Shown piece after piece: positions 46,956 through 54,980 of a DNA stretch of 64,000 nucleotides. The notes beneath the pieces are model-generated. The model did no database searches. It worked only from the letters and a program-made list of their open reading frames with translations, and was not told the DNA's origin. The DNA is taken from positions 317,353 to 381,352 of the forward strand of contig JAHYIZ010000001.1 in assembly GCA_019429405.1 (NCBI GenBank), written 5' to 3'. The stretch comes from Paracoccaceae bacterium. GTDB taxonomy: Bacteria > Pseudomonadota > Alphaproteobacteria > Rhodobacterales > Rhodobacteraceae. The first letter of the stretch is position 1. Each line of letters begins with the position of its first letter. A program made the position numbers and the translations under genes.

Positions 46956-47989
46956 TCTCCCCTTTGGGTGACAAGGCTGCGTTGTTCGTTGATGCCCATT
47001 GAAGCGATGATGGGCCGGGCCGATTGGCGCGCCCGAAACGTGGATTTCGTGTCTAATCCGGCCCAAGCGGCCAGAATCAACGATTGTGCGACGGCCCCGC
47101 CCAGCGTCATTCCGGGGCCGGTGATGATAAAGATGTCAGGCGCAAACTCGCGCGCGGCAACGGTGATGGCGCGCGTGAAATCATAGGGTGCTGTCACCTG
47201 ATGGCCAAGCGTGTAGGCGCGCAAGGCGGCCGGATCGGTCGCCCCCGGCCACCAGATCGCGCCGCGCCCGTCGATCAGCGGCAGCTTTGGCTGGGCAAAG
47301 AGCGCGGTCGGCAGGGCCGCGCGCCCTTCGGCGGCAACCGGCGCCTGCAGCGCGGTGTGAAACGCCGCGTGATTGGCCAACCGCATCGGAAATCGACCCT
47401 GCACCGGCGGAACCGATACCTCAAACGCCGCAAGCCCCGCCTCGTTGCCCGCCAGAACCAGCATGCCGCCGAGGTCGATGGAAAGCGCCAAATCGTGCCC
47501 CGGTCGCGCGGCGATGGCTTCGGCTAGCGCCAGCAGCTCCTCCTTGCGTCCCGGAATCGCGCGCCACGCATCATCGGTAAAGGGGTAAAGCGTCTGCCCG
47601 CCGATCAGATGCGATTGCATCAGCGCGCCCATGGTGTTGGCTACCTCAAACCCGCCCTCGGGGCTAAGCGCACCGGCACAGGCAAGCGCAGAATACCAGC
47701 CCATCGAGTTGCCGGTGACGGCCACCACCTCAACCCCGGCGATGTCCTGAAAATCAGCGAGGGTGCAGGCGTAGATCAGCGCGCTCGCGTTATCGCCGCG
47801 CGTGTGGCGCGCGACCGAATAGGTGGCGGCACCATCCAGGTCGGCGAGTGTTTCCTGCCCCAAGGCGCGGCGCTTTTCGTCAAATGGCCGAAACAGAGCC
47901 TGTTTTGCACCGTGGTGGCGGGCCAGATAGCCCAGCTCGGATTTTGTGTAGGTGCCCCGTCCGGGGCAGATGACGACGGCAGTTGTCAT
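46952..47989 (-). CDS. FabD-like acyltransferase with altered acyl pocket
   Basis: A 345-residue protein of the acyl carrier protein S-malonyltransferase fold. The nucleophile motif is GNSMG with Ser95 (GHSLG in FabD), and His207 in ANHAAFHT matches the catalytic His. At residue 120 it has Met (ANTMGALMQ) where malonyl-specific FabD has an Arg that grips the malonate carboxylate (MRGKFMQ). Extra Trp (GNSMGWYSAL) also differs from FabD. It is therefore unlikely to be the housekeeping malonyltransferase. It is sandwiched, with ATGA overlaps on both sides, between the fused E1 gene and the ALDH7 gene, so it probably handles an acyl group of this pathway. Confidence 0.75.
   Translation of the reverse strand: MTTAVVICPGRGTYTKSELGYLARHHGAKQALFRPFDEKRRALGQETLADLDGAATYSVARHTRGDNASALIYACTLADFQDIAGVEVVAVTGNSMGWYSALACAGALSPEGGFEVANTMGALMQSHLIGGQTLYPFTDDAWRAIPGRKEELLALAEAIAARPGHDLALSIDLGGMLVLAGNEAGLAAFEVSVPPVQGRFPMRLANHAAFHTALQAPVAAEGRAALPTALFAQPKLPLIDGRGAIWWPGATDPAALRAYTLGHQVTAPYDFTRAITVAAREFAPDIFIITGPGMTLGGAVAQSLILAAWAGLDTKSTFRARQSARPIIASMGINEQRSLVTQRGE
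47895..47904 (+). repeat. AGAGCCTGTT dispersed 10-mer, copy 4 (in FabD-like gene)
   Basis: Exact copy on the plus strand, in the antisense direction of the FabD-like gene (codons for KQALF). Followed by TTGC. Confidence 0.5.
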
Positions 47990-50169
47990 TTCACCCCCAG
48001 AAGCGTCAGCGCCGCATCTGCAATGCCCGCCGCCGACGGCAGCGTTGCCGCATAGGCCGGGCCGGTGGCAATAAAGCTGTCTTCGGCGGTGATGCGTGCG
48101 GCGCTGCGGCCCGCCTCGGCGAACAGTGTTATCATTTCCTCAGATACATTGCCCGAACGCCGGCACTCATCGACCACGAGCACCTGGCCGCAGCCCTCTA
48201 TCGCCGCCAGCAGCGCCTCGCGCGGCAAGGGCGAAAGCCAGCGGGTGTCGATGATGCGCAGGTCAATGCCTTTGGCCCGCAGCCCCGCTTCGGCCTGCCG
48301 TGACAGATAATAGCCGTTGCCATAGGTAACAATGGCAAGGTCGCGCCCGGCGCCATGCACACCCACCTCGCCCAGCGAAATCCGCTCATTCGGGCCGGGA
48401 TAGAGACACATCCAGCCACCATCCTTGTCAGCAGACAGGTCGCGCATCGGGTAAAGCGCGATCGGCTCGACAAACACCACCAGCCGCTGCTCCTCACGCG
48501 CCAGGCGCACAGATTCTCGCAACATCCGCGCGGCGTCGGCCCCGTTTGAGGGCACGGCAAGGATCAGCCCCGGTATGTCACGCAGCACAGCCAGGCTGTT
48601 GTCGTTATGAAAATGCCCGCCAAAGCCCTTCTGATACCCAAGCCCGGCAATGCGCAGCACCATCGGGTTGGTGAATTGCCCGTTCGAGAAAAACGGCAAG
48701 GTTGCCGCCTCGCCGCGGATCTGGTCTTCGGCGTTGTGCAGATAGGCCAGAAACTGGATCTCGGGCATCGGCAAAAAGCCGTTCTGCGCAAGGCCGATAC
48801 CAAGGCCTAGGATGCTTTGTTCATCCAGCAGCGTATCAATCATCCGGTCTGGGCCGAAGCGCGTTTGAAGTTTCTGGGTGACGCCGTAAACGCCGCCCTT
48901 GCGCCCCACATCCTCGCCCATCAGCACAATTTCGGGATGCTCCAGCATCAGGTCGGTCAGCGCCCAGTTAATCAGCCGCGACATGATCTGCGGCTCGGCC
49001 ATCGCTTTGAGGTCAGCACCAAAGGCAGCTTCGCGCGCCTGCGCGGTGGGGCCGTTGGTTGGTTTGCAGACGCGCTTTGGCGGCACGATGCTGGCCATGA
49101 CCTCAGTGACGGTATTCAGGCGCGGGCGGGTTACGGCCTCTGCCGCGACCCTCGTCACCCGCGCGAGCGTTTCGGCGTAGATGCCCAGTGCCGCATGGGG
49201 GGCCAGTGCGCCCGCCGCATCAAGCAGCCGAACCGAATGCAAAAGCGGGTCGTTCGCCTCTTCCGCCTCAACCTCTTCGCGCGGCATGTAGGTGGTGGGC
49301 ATATCCGCGCCTGCGTGGCCGTAAAGCCGCACCATTCGCAAATGCAGAAAGGCGGGTTTGCGACGGGCGCGCACATAGTCCGCCGCTGCGCAAGCGACCG
49401 CGAAGGTCTCATAAAGATCGAGCCCGTCAGCGCTGAAATATTTCACGCCGGGGCGCTGCGCGTGGCTGGCGGCGATCCAACCCTTTGGGGTTTTGGTCGA
49501 AATGCCGATGCCATTGTCTTCGCAGACAAACAGCAGCGGCATCGGCACAGACTGATACGAGGTCCACGCAGCGGTGTTAAAGGCGCCCTGCGCTGTTGAG
49601 TGGTTGGCCGAGGCATCACCAAAGCTGCACATCACAATGGCATCATCGGCCATCGCGCGGTGCTCTGGCGGGCGACGGCGCGCGAGACCCAGGCCGTAGG
49701 CGGCGCCAACCGCTTTCGGCAGGTGGCTGGCAATGGTTGAGGTCTGGGGCGGAATGGCAAGCACCTTTGAGCCCAAAACCTTGTGCCGCCCACCCGAAAT
49801 CGGGTCTTCCGAAGATGAGGCGAAAGACAACAACATATCCCATGTCATGGTCTGCCCCGGCACCTGATCCGCGCGCGCAATCTGAAAGGCGGCGTCGCGG
49901 TAGTGCAAAAAGGCCATGTCGGTCGGGCGCAGCGCCGCCGCTACTGCCGCCATCCCCTCATGCCCCGAAGAGCCAATAGTGTAGAACCCCTGCCCCACCT
50001 TTTGCATTGCACGGCTGGTTCGGTCTAGCGCGCGGCTGAGGCATTGCCCCCGAAACAGTGCCACCGCCTCGGCCGCGCCCAGCCCTGCCACCGGCCGCCT
50101 GCCGGGCGGCAAATCACGCGCCGCGACCCGGCGCAGAAAATTCTCATGGACGATCTCGGAACGCGGCAT
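47986..50169 (-). CDS. fused alpha-beta 2-oxo acid dehydrogenase E1 component
   Basis: A 727-residue thiamine-diphosphate-dependent E1, in which the alpha and beta subunits of the branched-chain type are one chain. The alpha part (about residues 1-370) has the TPP motif SFGDASANHSTAQGAF with GIGIS and the phosphorylation-loop type RLYGHAGAD. The beta part (about 395-727) starts MSRLINWALTDLMLEHPEIVLMGEDVGRKGGVYGVTQ and has DTLLDEQSILGLGIGLA and FLAYLHNAEDQIRGEAA. Given the cluster, its substrate may be 2-oxoadipate, but this is inference. No E2 or E3 gene lies nearby. It overlaps the FabD-like gene (ATGA) and is preceded by a hairpin after gcdH. Confidence 0.83.
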   Translation of the reverse strand: MPRSEIVHENFLRRVAARDLPPGRRPVAGLGAAEAVALFRGQCLSRALDRTSRAMQKVGQGFYTIGSSGHEGMAAVAAALRPTDMAFLHYRDAAFQIARADQVPGQTMTWDMLLSFASSSEDPISGGRHKVLGSKVLAIPPQTSTIASHLPKAVGAAYGLGLARRRPPEHRAMADDAIVMCSFGDASANHSTAQGAFNTAAWTSYQSVPMPLLFVCEDNGIGISTKTPKGWIAASHAQRPGVKYFSADGLDLYETFAVACAAADYVRARRKPAFLHLRMVRLYGHAGADMPTTYMPREEVEAEEANDPLLHSVRLLDAAGALAPHAALGIYAETLARVTRVAAEAVTRPRLNTVTEVMASIVPPKRVCKPTNGPTAQAREAAFGADLKAMAEPQIMSRLINWALTDLMLEHPEIVLMGEDVGRKGGVYGVTQKLQTRFGPDRMIDTLLDEQSILGLGIGLAQNGFLPMPEIQFLAYLHNAEDQIRGEAATLPFFSNGQFTNPMVLRIAGLGYQKGFGGHFHNDNSLAVLRDIPGLILAVPSNGADAARMLRESVRLAREEQRLVVFVEPIALYPMRDLSADKDGGWMCLYPGPNERISLGEVGVHGAGRDLAIVTYGNGYYLSRQAEAGLRAKGIDLRIIDTRWLSPLPREALLAAIEGCGQVLVVDECRRSGNVSEEMITLFAEAGRSAARITAEDSFIATGPAYAATLPSAAGIADAALTLLGVK

Positions 50170-50207
50170 TCTGTTTGCTCGTACTTTCGCGCTTGCCTTG
50201 GTTCAAA

Positions 50208-50253
50208 TATCCCCGCCGGAGGCACCTTTGGCCAAGAGCCTCCGGCGGGGATA
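50208..50253. repeat. 16-bp palindromic repeat between gcdH and the E1 gene
   Basis: A perfect 16-bp stem (50208-50223 with 50238-50253; core CCCCGCCGGAGGC) with a 14-base loop, in the 102-bp gap between two leftward genes. It resembles a dispersed palindrome I associate with intergenic regions of Rhodobacteraceae. It could act as an attenuator or mRNA-stabilising structure for gcdH transcripts. Confidence 0.75.
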
Positions 50254-50271
50254 CTTCGTCTGAAGCAATGT

Positions 50272-51480
50272 TCAGAAAAACGCCTGCAACCCGGTGATGG
50301 CGCGCCCCAATATCAGCGCGTGCACATCATGGGTGCCTTCGTAGGTGTTCACGGTTTCGAGGTTGACCATGTGCCGCATCACGGGGAAAGCGTCAGAAAT
50401 GCCGTTGCCGCCGTGCATGTCGCGCGCAGCGCGGGCGATTTCGAGCGCTTTGCCGCAGTTGTTGCGCTTGATCAGGCTGATCATCTCGGGCGCGGCGTTG
50501 GCCTCATCCATCAGCCGGCCGACGCGCAACGCGGCCTGCAGGCCCAGGCTCAATTCGGTCAGCATGTTCGCGAGTTTGAGTTGGTAGATCTGGGTGTTGG
50601 CCAGCGGGCGGTTGAACTGTTTGCGGTCAAGCCCATACTGGCGTGCGGCGTGAAAACAGGTCTCGGCGGCGCCCATCACGCCCCAGGCAATGCCGTAGCG
50701 GGCGCGGTTGAGGCAGCCGAAGGGGCCTTTCAGCCCTTCGACGCCGGGCAAGAGCGCCTCTTCACCCACCTCGACATTCTGCATCACAATTTCGCCGGTG
50801 ATCGAAGCGCGCAGGCTGAGCTTGCCCTGAATCTTCGGCGCGCTGAGGCCGCGCATGCCCTTTTCCAAAACGAACCCGCGGATCTTGCCGCCATGCGCCT
50901 CGGACTTGGCCCAGACCACAAAAACGTCGGCGATCGGGCTGTTCGAGATCCACATCTTCGAGCCGTTCAGCATGTAGCCCCCGGCGGTTTTTCGCGCGGT
51001 GGTCTTCATGCCGGCGGGGTCAGACCCCGCGTCGGGCTCGGTCAGGCCAAAGCAACCGATGAGCGCGCCGGTGGCGAGTCCCGGTAGATATTTGCGGCGC
51101 TGCGATTCCGAGCCGTAAGCGTAGATCGGATACATCACGAGCGAGGATTGCACCGACATCATGCTGCGATAGCCGCTGTCGACCCGCTCAATCTCGCGCG
51201 CGACCAGCCCGTAGGCCACATATCCCGCGCCAAGCCCGCCGTATTCTTCGGGCACAGTCACGCCCAGCAAGCCCATTTCGCCCATTTCGCTGAAAATCGC
51301 CGGGTCAGTCGATTCGTCGCGGTAAGCCTGCGTTACGCGGGGGGCGAGCTTTCCTTGCGCATAGGCATGGGCGGCGTCGCGCAGCATCCGTTCTTCTTCA
51401 GTCAGTTGCGCGTCGAGGCGGAGCGCATCAGCCCAATCGAAGCGTGCAAGGTCGGGGGCATCTTTGGCTTTGAGTGTCAT
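50272..51480 (-). CDS. gcdH: glutaryl-CoA dehydrogenase
   Basis: Oxidises and decarboxylates glutaryl-CoA to crotonyl-CoA with FAD. The 402-residue protein starts [30 protein letters not shown], typical of GcdH. Markers are [52 protein letters not shown] and [18 protein letters not shown]. Further on are [35 protein letters not shown] and [20 protein letters not shown], with catalytic Glu381. Start 51480 chosen because the longer frame adds a non-conserved leader. It is the end of the lysine to glutaryl-CoA route of this cluster and is followed by a palindrome. Confidence 0.9.
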   Translation of the reverse strand: MTLKAKDAPDLARFDWADALRLDAQLTEEERMLRDAAHAYAQGKLAPRVTQAYRDESTDPAIFSEMGEMGLLGVTVPEEYGGLGAGYVAYGLVAREIERVDSGYRSMMSVQSSLVMYPIYAYGSESQRRKYLPGLATGALIGCFGLTEPDAGSDPAGMKTTARKTAGGYMLNGSKMWISNSPIADVFVVWAKSEAHGGKIRGFVLEKGMRGLSAPKIQGKLSLRASITGEIVMQNVEVGEEALLPGVEGLKGPFGCLNRARYGIAWGVMGAAETCFHAARQYGLDRKQFNRPLANTQIYQLKLANMLTELSLGLQAALRVGRLMDEANAAPEMISLIKRNNCGKALEIARAARDMHGGNGISDAFPVMRHMVNLETVNTYEGTHDVHALILGRAITGLQAFF

Positions 51481-51488
51481 GGTGTTCC

Positions 51489-52697
51489 TCAGGTGAGCGA
51501 GGCGCAAAAGCGCGTGATGGCGGCGCAGGCGCGCGCAAGTGATGCTTCATCATAGGCATAAGACAGGCGGAAGTGACCCGGCAATCCGAAAGCACGGCCC
51601 GGCACCACCGCGACACCTTCTTGCGCCAAAAGCTGCGTGCAAAAATCGGCGTCGCTTGCAATTTTCCGGCCTGTCGGTGTGGTCAGGCCAAGGCAGGGCG
51701 TGCAATCGACATAGAGGTAGAAGGCGCCATCGGGCAGCGGGCAGTTGAGCCGCCCGGTTGCGACCAGCGCCGTTGCCACAAGGTCGCGCCGCGCACGAAA
51801 CGCCTCGCGGCGCGGCGCAATGTAGTCTTGTGGGCCCAGAAGCGCGGCAATGGCGGCTGCTTGCGATATCGACGAGGCGCCCGAGGTTATCTGCCCCTGA
51901 GCTTCGACCATGGTCTTGATCAGCGCTGCCGGGCCGATGCCCCATCCAAGCCGCCAGCCTGTCATCGAGGCAAACTTAGAAACGCCATTCGCAATCAAGG
52001 TGCGGTCTGCAAGGTCTGGCGCGACGGCGCGGAATGAGGTGAAGGGCACATAGCAGATGTGCTGGTAGATCTCGTCGCTCAGCACCGCAACATGGGGGTG
52101 GGCGCGCAGCACGTCGGCAAGACTGGCCTGATCGGCAGCCGAAAGAACGGCACCGGAGGGGTTGCCGGGCGAGTTCAGAAGCAGCCAGCGGGTGCGCGGT
52201 GTGATGGCTTCGGCAAGCGCGGGTGCGCCGAGGCGGAAACCGTCCGCACCCGAGGTTGGGATGATTTTCGCGATACCGCCACAGACCGTGACCATATCAG
52301 AATAGCTGGTCCAGTACGGCGCGGGAATGATGACCTCGTCGCCCGCATCGAGCGTGGCGAAGAGCGCGTTAAAGATGACTTGCTTGGCGCCGGTTGAGAC
52401 GATGATTTCGGCCGGGGTCGCGGCGTAGCCGTTTTCACGCTCGCAAGCGGTTGCGATGGCGCGGCGCAGCGCAAGGGTGCCTTGGGTCGCGGTGTATTTT
52501 GTTTCGCCTACGCGTGCGGCGGCGTGCGCCGCCTCGATCACATGCGGCGGTGTCGGAAAGTCCGGCTCACCGGTGCCGAGGCTGATGATATCGCGCCCCG
52601 CAGCCTTGAGTGCGGCAGCGGCCTCAGACACCATGACAATTTCGGAAAGGCCGACTGTGGCCATGCGGCGGGCCGGGCGCAGGGGCGATGTGAACAT
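51489..52697 (-). CDS. PLP-dependent aminotransferase, class I/II (aspartate/aminoadipate type)
   Basis: A 402-residue fold-type I aminotransferase. N-terminal [40 protein letters not shown] is the AspAT Ib/kynurenine-type opening. Also visible are [42 protein letters not shown] (about 178-188), the Schiff-base Lys region [16 protein letters not shown] (about 235-250) and FRLSYAYDE with the substrate Arg. In the cluster it could convert 2-aminoadipate to 2-oxoadipate; by sequence alone an ordinary aspartate aminotransferase is equally likely. It precedes gcdH by 8 bp on the same strand and is divergent from the LysR gene. Confidence 0.85.
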   Translation of the reverse strand: MFTSPLRPARRMATVGLSEIVMVSEAAAALKAAGRDIISLGTGEPDFPTPPHVIEAAHAAARVGETKYTATQGTLALRRAIATACERENGYAATPAEIIVSTGAKQVIFNALFATLDAGDEVIIPAPYWTSYSDMVTVCGGIAKIIPTSGADGFRLGAPALAEAITPRTRWLLLNSPGNPSGAVLSAADQASLADVLRAHPHVAVLSDEIYQHICYVPFTSFRAVAPDLADRTLIANGVSKFASMTGWRLGWGIGPAALIKTMVEAQGQITSGASSISQAAAIAALLGPQDYIAPRREAFRARRDLVATALVATGRLNCPLPDGAFYLYVDCTPCLGLTTPTGRKIASDADFCTQLLAQEGVAVVPGRAFGLPGHFRLSYAYDEASLARACAAITRFCASLT

Positions 52698-52781
52698 TTC
52701 ATGCCTGGGGTGCAGGTTGAGGTTGCCAATGTGTATCGCACGCCCCAACTTGGGCGAATAACCCGGTTTTAGCGATTTGAT
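52698..52781. promoter_or_regulatory. divergent control region aminotransferase / LysR regulator
   Basis: An 84-bp gap between divergent start codons, less GC-rich than the flanks, with TTTTAGCG and ATATGCAT segments near the LysR start. LysR proteins usually bind such gaps at T-N11-A sites. No single site is convincing by eye. Confidence 0.35.
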
Positions 52782-53696
52782 ATGCATAAAGCACATGAAC
52801 TCTCGCGGCCAAGGCGGTATCTGCCCTCGACCGCGCTGCTTTCGGCCTTTGAGGCTGTTTGCCGCACCGGCAGCACGGCCGCGGCTTCGCGCGAGCTGTC
52901 GTTGACGCAGGGAGCAGTCAGCCGCTTGGTGCAGCAACTGGAGGGGCAGCTTGGGGTGCAGCTTTTCCGTCGCGAGCGGCGGCGGCTGGTGCCAACCACT
53001 GCCGCTACCGCCTATGCGCGAGATATCCGCAAGGCGCTGGACCTGATCGCGCGGGCCTCATTGGGCCTGCGCGCAAACCCCGACGGCGGCACCTTGTCGC
53101 TGGCAATCCTGCCCACATTCGGCACACGCTGGCTGGCGCCGAGGTTGCCGGGGTTTCTGGCGGCGCATCCGGGGGTTACCATTAACCTTGGCACTCGGCT
53201 GCAACGTTTCGATTTTGCCCGCGAGGGATTTGACGCCGCAATCCATTTCGGCGCGCCTGATTGGCCTGATGCGGAACATCTGAAGCTGTTTGACGAAAGC
53301 ATGATCGCCTGCGCTTCACCGGAGTTTTGCGCCGCGCATCCGGTTCATGGCCCCAATGACCTTACGGCGCTGCCGCTTTTGCAGCTCGAATCGCGACCCA
53401 TGGTCTGGGCGCGTTGGTTCGAGGCGCATGGGGTGCAGGCGCCCGCGCGGCGGGGGATGCTGTTCGACCAGTTTGCGACCATGATCCAAGCGGCCATTCA
53501 TGGGGTGGGGGTTGCGCTGCTGCCCGAGTTTCTGGCCCAGTCGGAAGTTGCGGAAGGTCGGTTGCAACGCATTGCGGGCGAGGCGGTGCGGGGTCTGGGT
53601 GCCTATTATCTGGTCTGGCCAAAGGATGATGCGGGGCACCGGCCAAGGGTGGCGTTTCAAGCCTGGCTTGACGCAGAATGCGCGGTGTTGCGCTAG
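52782..53696 (+). CDS. LysR-family transcriptional regulator (GcvA-like)
   Basis: A 304-residue LysR-type regulator of the GcvA/AmpR-like branch. The N-terminal helix-turn-helix is at about residues 19-75 (ALLSAFEAVCRTGSTAAASRELSLTQGAVSRLVQQLEGQLGVQLFRRERRRL). The periplasmic-binding-like effector domain covers about 95-298, with FGTRWLAPRLPGFLAAHPGV and GVGVALLPEFL. It is divergent from the aminotransferase-gcdH unit, the classic arrangement for a regulator of the adjacent catabolic operon, so the inducer may be glutarate, glutaryl-CoA or a lysine derivative; that is inference. It ends in a convergent overlap with dnaQ. Confidence 0.88.
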   Translation: MHKAHELSRPRRYLPSTALLSAFEAVCRTGSTAAASRELSLTQGAVSRLVQQLEGQLGVQLFRRERRRLVPTTAATAYARDIRKALDLIARASLGLRANPDGGTLSLAILPTFGTRWLAPRLPGFLAAHPGVTINLGTRLQRFDFAREGFDAAIHFGAPDWPDAEHLKLFDESMIACASPEFCAAHPVHGPNDLTALPLLQLESRPMVWARWFEAHGVQAPARRGMLFDQFATMIQAAIHGVGVALLPEFLAQSEVAEGRLQRIAGEAVRGLGAYYLVWPKDDAGHRPRVAFQAWLDAECAVLR

Positions 53697-54391
53697 GGCT
53701 TGAAGCGACGCCAGAGTGCGGCTTCGCCCAGGTTTTTGACCATGGCGTCATGCGCTGCAGATTCCTCGGGCAACAGGCTTGGCGGCAGGGGTTCGGGGCG
53801 TGGCCGGGGCCGCCAATTGCCGGGCGCCGCGTGACCCGGCGCCGGGGCAGCGACTGTGGCCAGGCCAAAGTCGGGCTGGCGACCGCCGACAAGCTCAAGG
53901 TAAACCTCGGCCAAAATCTCGCTGTCGAGCAGCGCGCCATGCTTTTCGCGACCCGAATTGTCGATGCCAAACCGGCGACAGAGCGCATCAAGCGAGGCGG
54001 GCGAGCCGGGAAAACGGCGACGCGCGATCTGCAGCGTATCGAGCGCGCGCTCGGGGCCAAGTTGCGGCAGCCCCGCCCACGACAGTTCGGCATTGAGAAA
54101 TTTCATGTCGAACGCCGCGTTGTGGATGACGAGTGGCGCTTCGGTGCCGATGAATTCAAGAAATGCGGGCGCTACTTCGGCAAAGCGGGGCTGGTTGCGC
54201 AAAAAATCGTCGCCAAGCCCGTGCACCTCGAACGCCTCTTTCGGCATCATCCGTTCGGGGTTCAGGTATTGGTGGTAAGAGCGCCCGGTGGGGAGGTGGT
54301 TGAAAAGCTCTATCGCGCCAATCTCGACAATGCGGTGGCCTTCGGCGGGTTCAAAGCCGGTGGTTTCGGTATCAAGGACGATCGCGCGCAT
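53693..54391 (-). CDS. dnaQ: DNA polymerase III epsilon (proofreading) subunit
   Basis: The 3'-5' exonuclease subunit of the replicative polymerase. A 232-residue DEDDh-family protein. Exo I motif AIVLDTETTGFEP with D7 and E9, Exo II HNAAFDMKFLNAEL (about residues 97-110) and Exo III HGALLDSEILAEVYLEL (about 154-170) are all present. The start MRAIVLDTETTG (54391) lies 20 bp inside coaE, and the order maf-aroE-coaE-dnaQ is the standard left flank of alphaproteobacterial oriC. The LysR gene ends in its 3' end. Confidence 0.95.
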   Translation of the reverse strand: MRAIVLDTETTGFEPAEGHRIVEIGAIELFNHLPTGRSYHQYLNPERMMPKEAFEVHGLGDDFLRNQPRFAEVAPAFLEFIGTEAPLVIHNAAFDMKFLNAELSWAGLPQLGPERALDTLQIARRRFPGSPASLDALCRRFGIDNSGREKHGALLDSEILAEVYLELVGGRQPDFGLATVAAPAPGHAAPGNWRPRPRPEPLPPSLLPEESAAHDAMVKNLGEAALWRRFKP

Positions 54392-54980
54392 CGGGCCTCC
54401 GCAGCTTTGCGACCAAATCTTGCACGGCGGCGCGGGTTTGCTCAAGGCTCCGGGTTTCGATCACAAAGGTCGCGCGGGCGCGCTTATCAACGTCAGGCAT
54501 CTGGCGTGCGAGAACAAGGGCAAGGTGCGCTTCGGTCATGTCGGGGCGAGCAAGAACGCGGGCGCGCTGCACCTCGGGCGGGGCAGTGACCACGAGCGTC
54601 GCATCGCATGCCGCATCAGCCCCGGTTTCAAAAAGAAGGGGGACATCAAGCACGATCAGGGGCGCGCTGGCATGTGCGGCGATGAATGCGGCGCGGGAGG
54701 TTGCGACAAGCGGGTGCACGATCGATTCAAGCAGCGATAGAGCCTGTTTGTTGCCTGCGAGCTCCGCCTTCAAAGCGCTGCGGTCTACGGCATCGTCGCG
54801 CACAACCTCGGGAAAAGCCGCGGCTATCGGGGCCACGGCGCCGCCGCCTTGGGCATAAAGGTCGCGCACCGCCGCGTCGGCATCCCACACAGGAACGCCA
54901 GCCTCGGCAAACATCGCCGCCGTGGTGGATTTGCCCATGCCGATCGAGCCTGTCAGGCCCAGAACAACGGGGCGCGTCAT
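54372..54980 (-). CDS. coaE: dephospho-CoA kinase
   Basis: Final step of coenzyme A synthesis, phosphorylating the 3' hydroxyl of dephospho-CoA. A 202-residue protein with the P-loop GLTGSIGMGKST (residues 8-19), the CoA-site VWDADAAVRDLY (about 32-43) and the lid VLDVPLLFETGAD (about 110-122). It overlaps aroE by 4 bp at its 5' side and dnaQ by 20 bp at its 3' side. The copy of AGAGCCTGTT at 54739 is inside it, read on the opposite strand. Confidence 0.95.
   Translation of the reverse strand: MTRPVVLGLTGSIGMGKSTTAAMFAEAGVPVWDADAAVRDLYAQGGGAVAPIAAAFPEVVRDDAVDRSALKAELAGNKQALSLLESIVHPLVATSRAAFIAAHASAPLIVLDVPLLFETGADAACDATLVVTAPPEVQRARVLARPDMTEAHLALVLARQMPDVDKRARATFVIETRSLEQTRAAVQDLVAKLRRPDARDRP
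54739..54748 (+). repeat. AGAGCCTGTT dispersed 10-mer, copy 5 (in coaE)
   Basis: Exact copy on the plus strand, antisense to coaE (codons for KQALS), preceded by GAT and followed by TGTTGC. It is the copy nearest the origin, about 1.7 kb to its left. Confidence 0.5.

Noticed and set aside
50044..51087. 347-codon plus-strand frame over gcdH
   Set aside because: Crosses the intergenic palindrome and mirrors gcdH; no motif.
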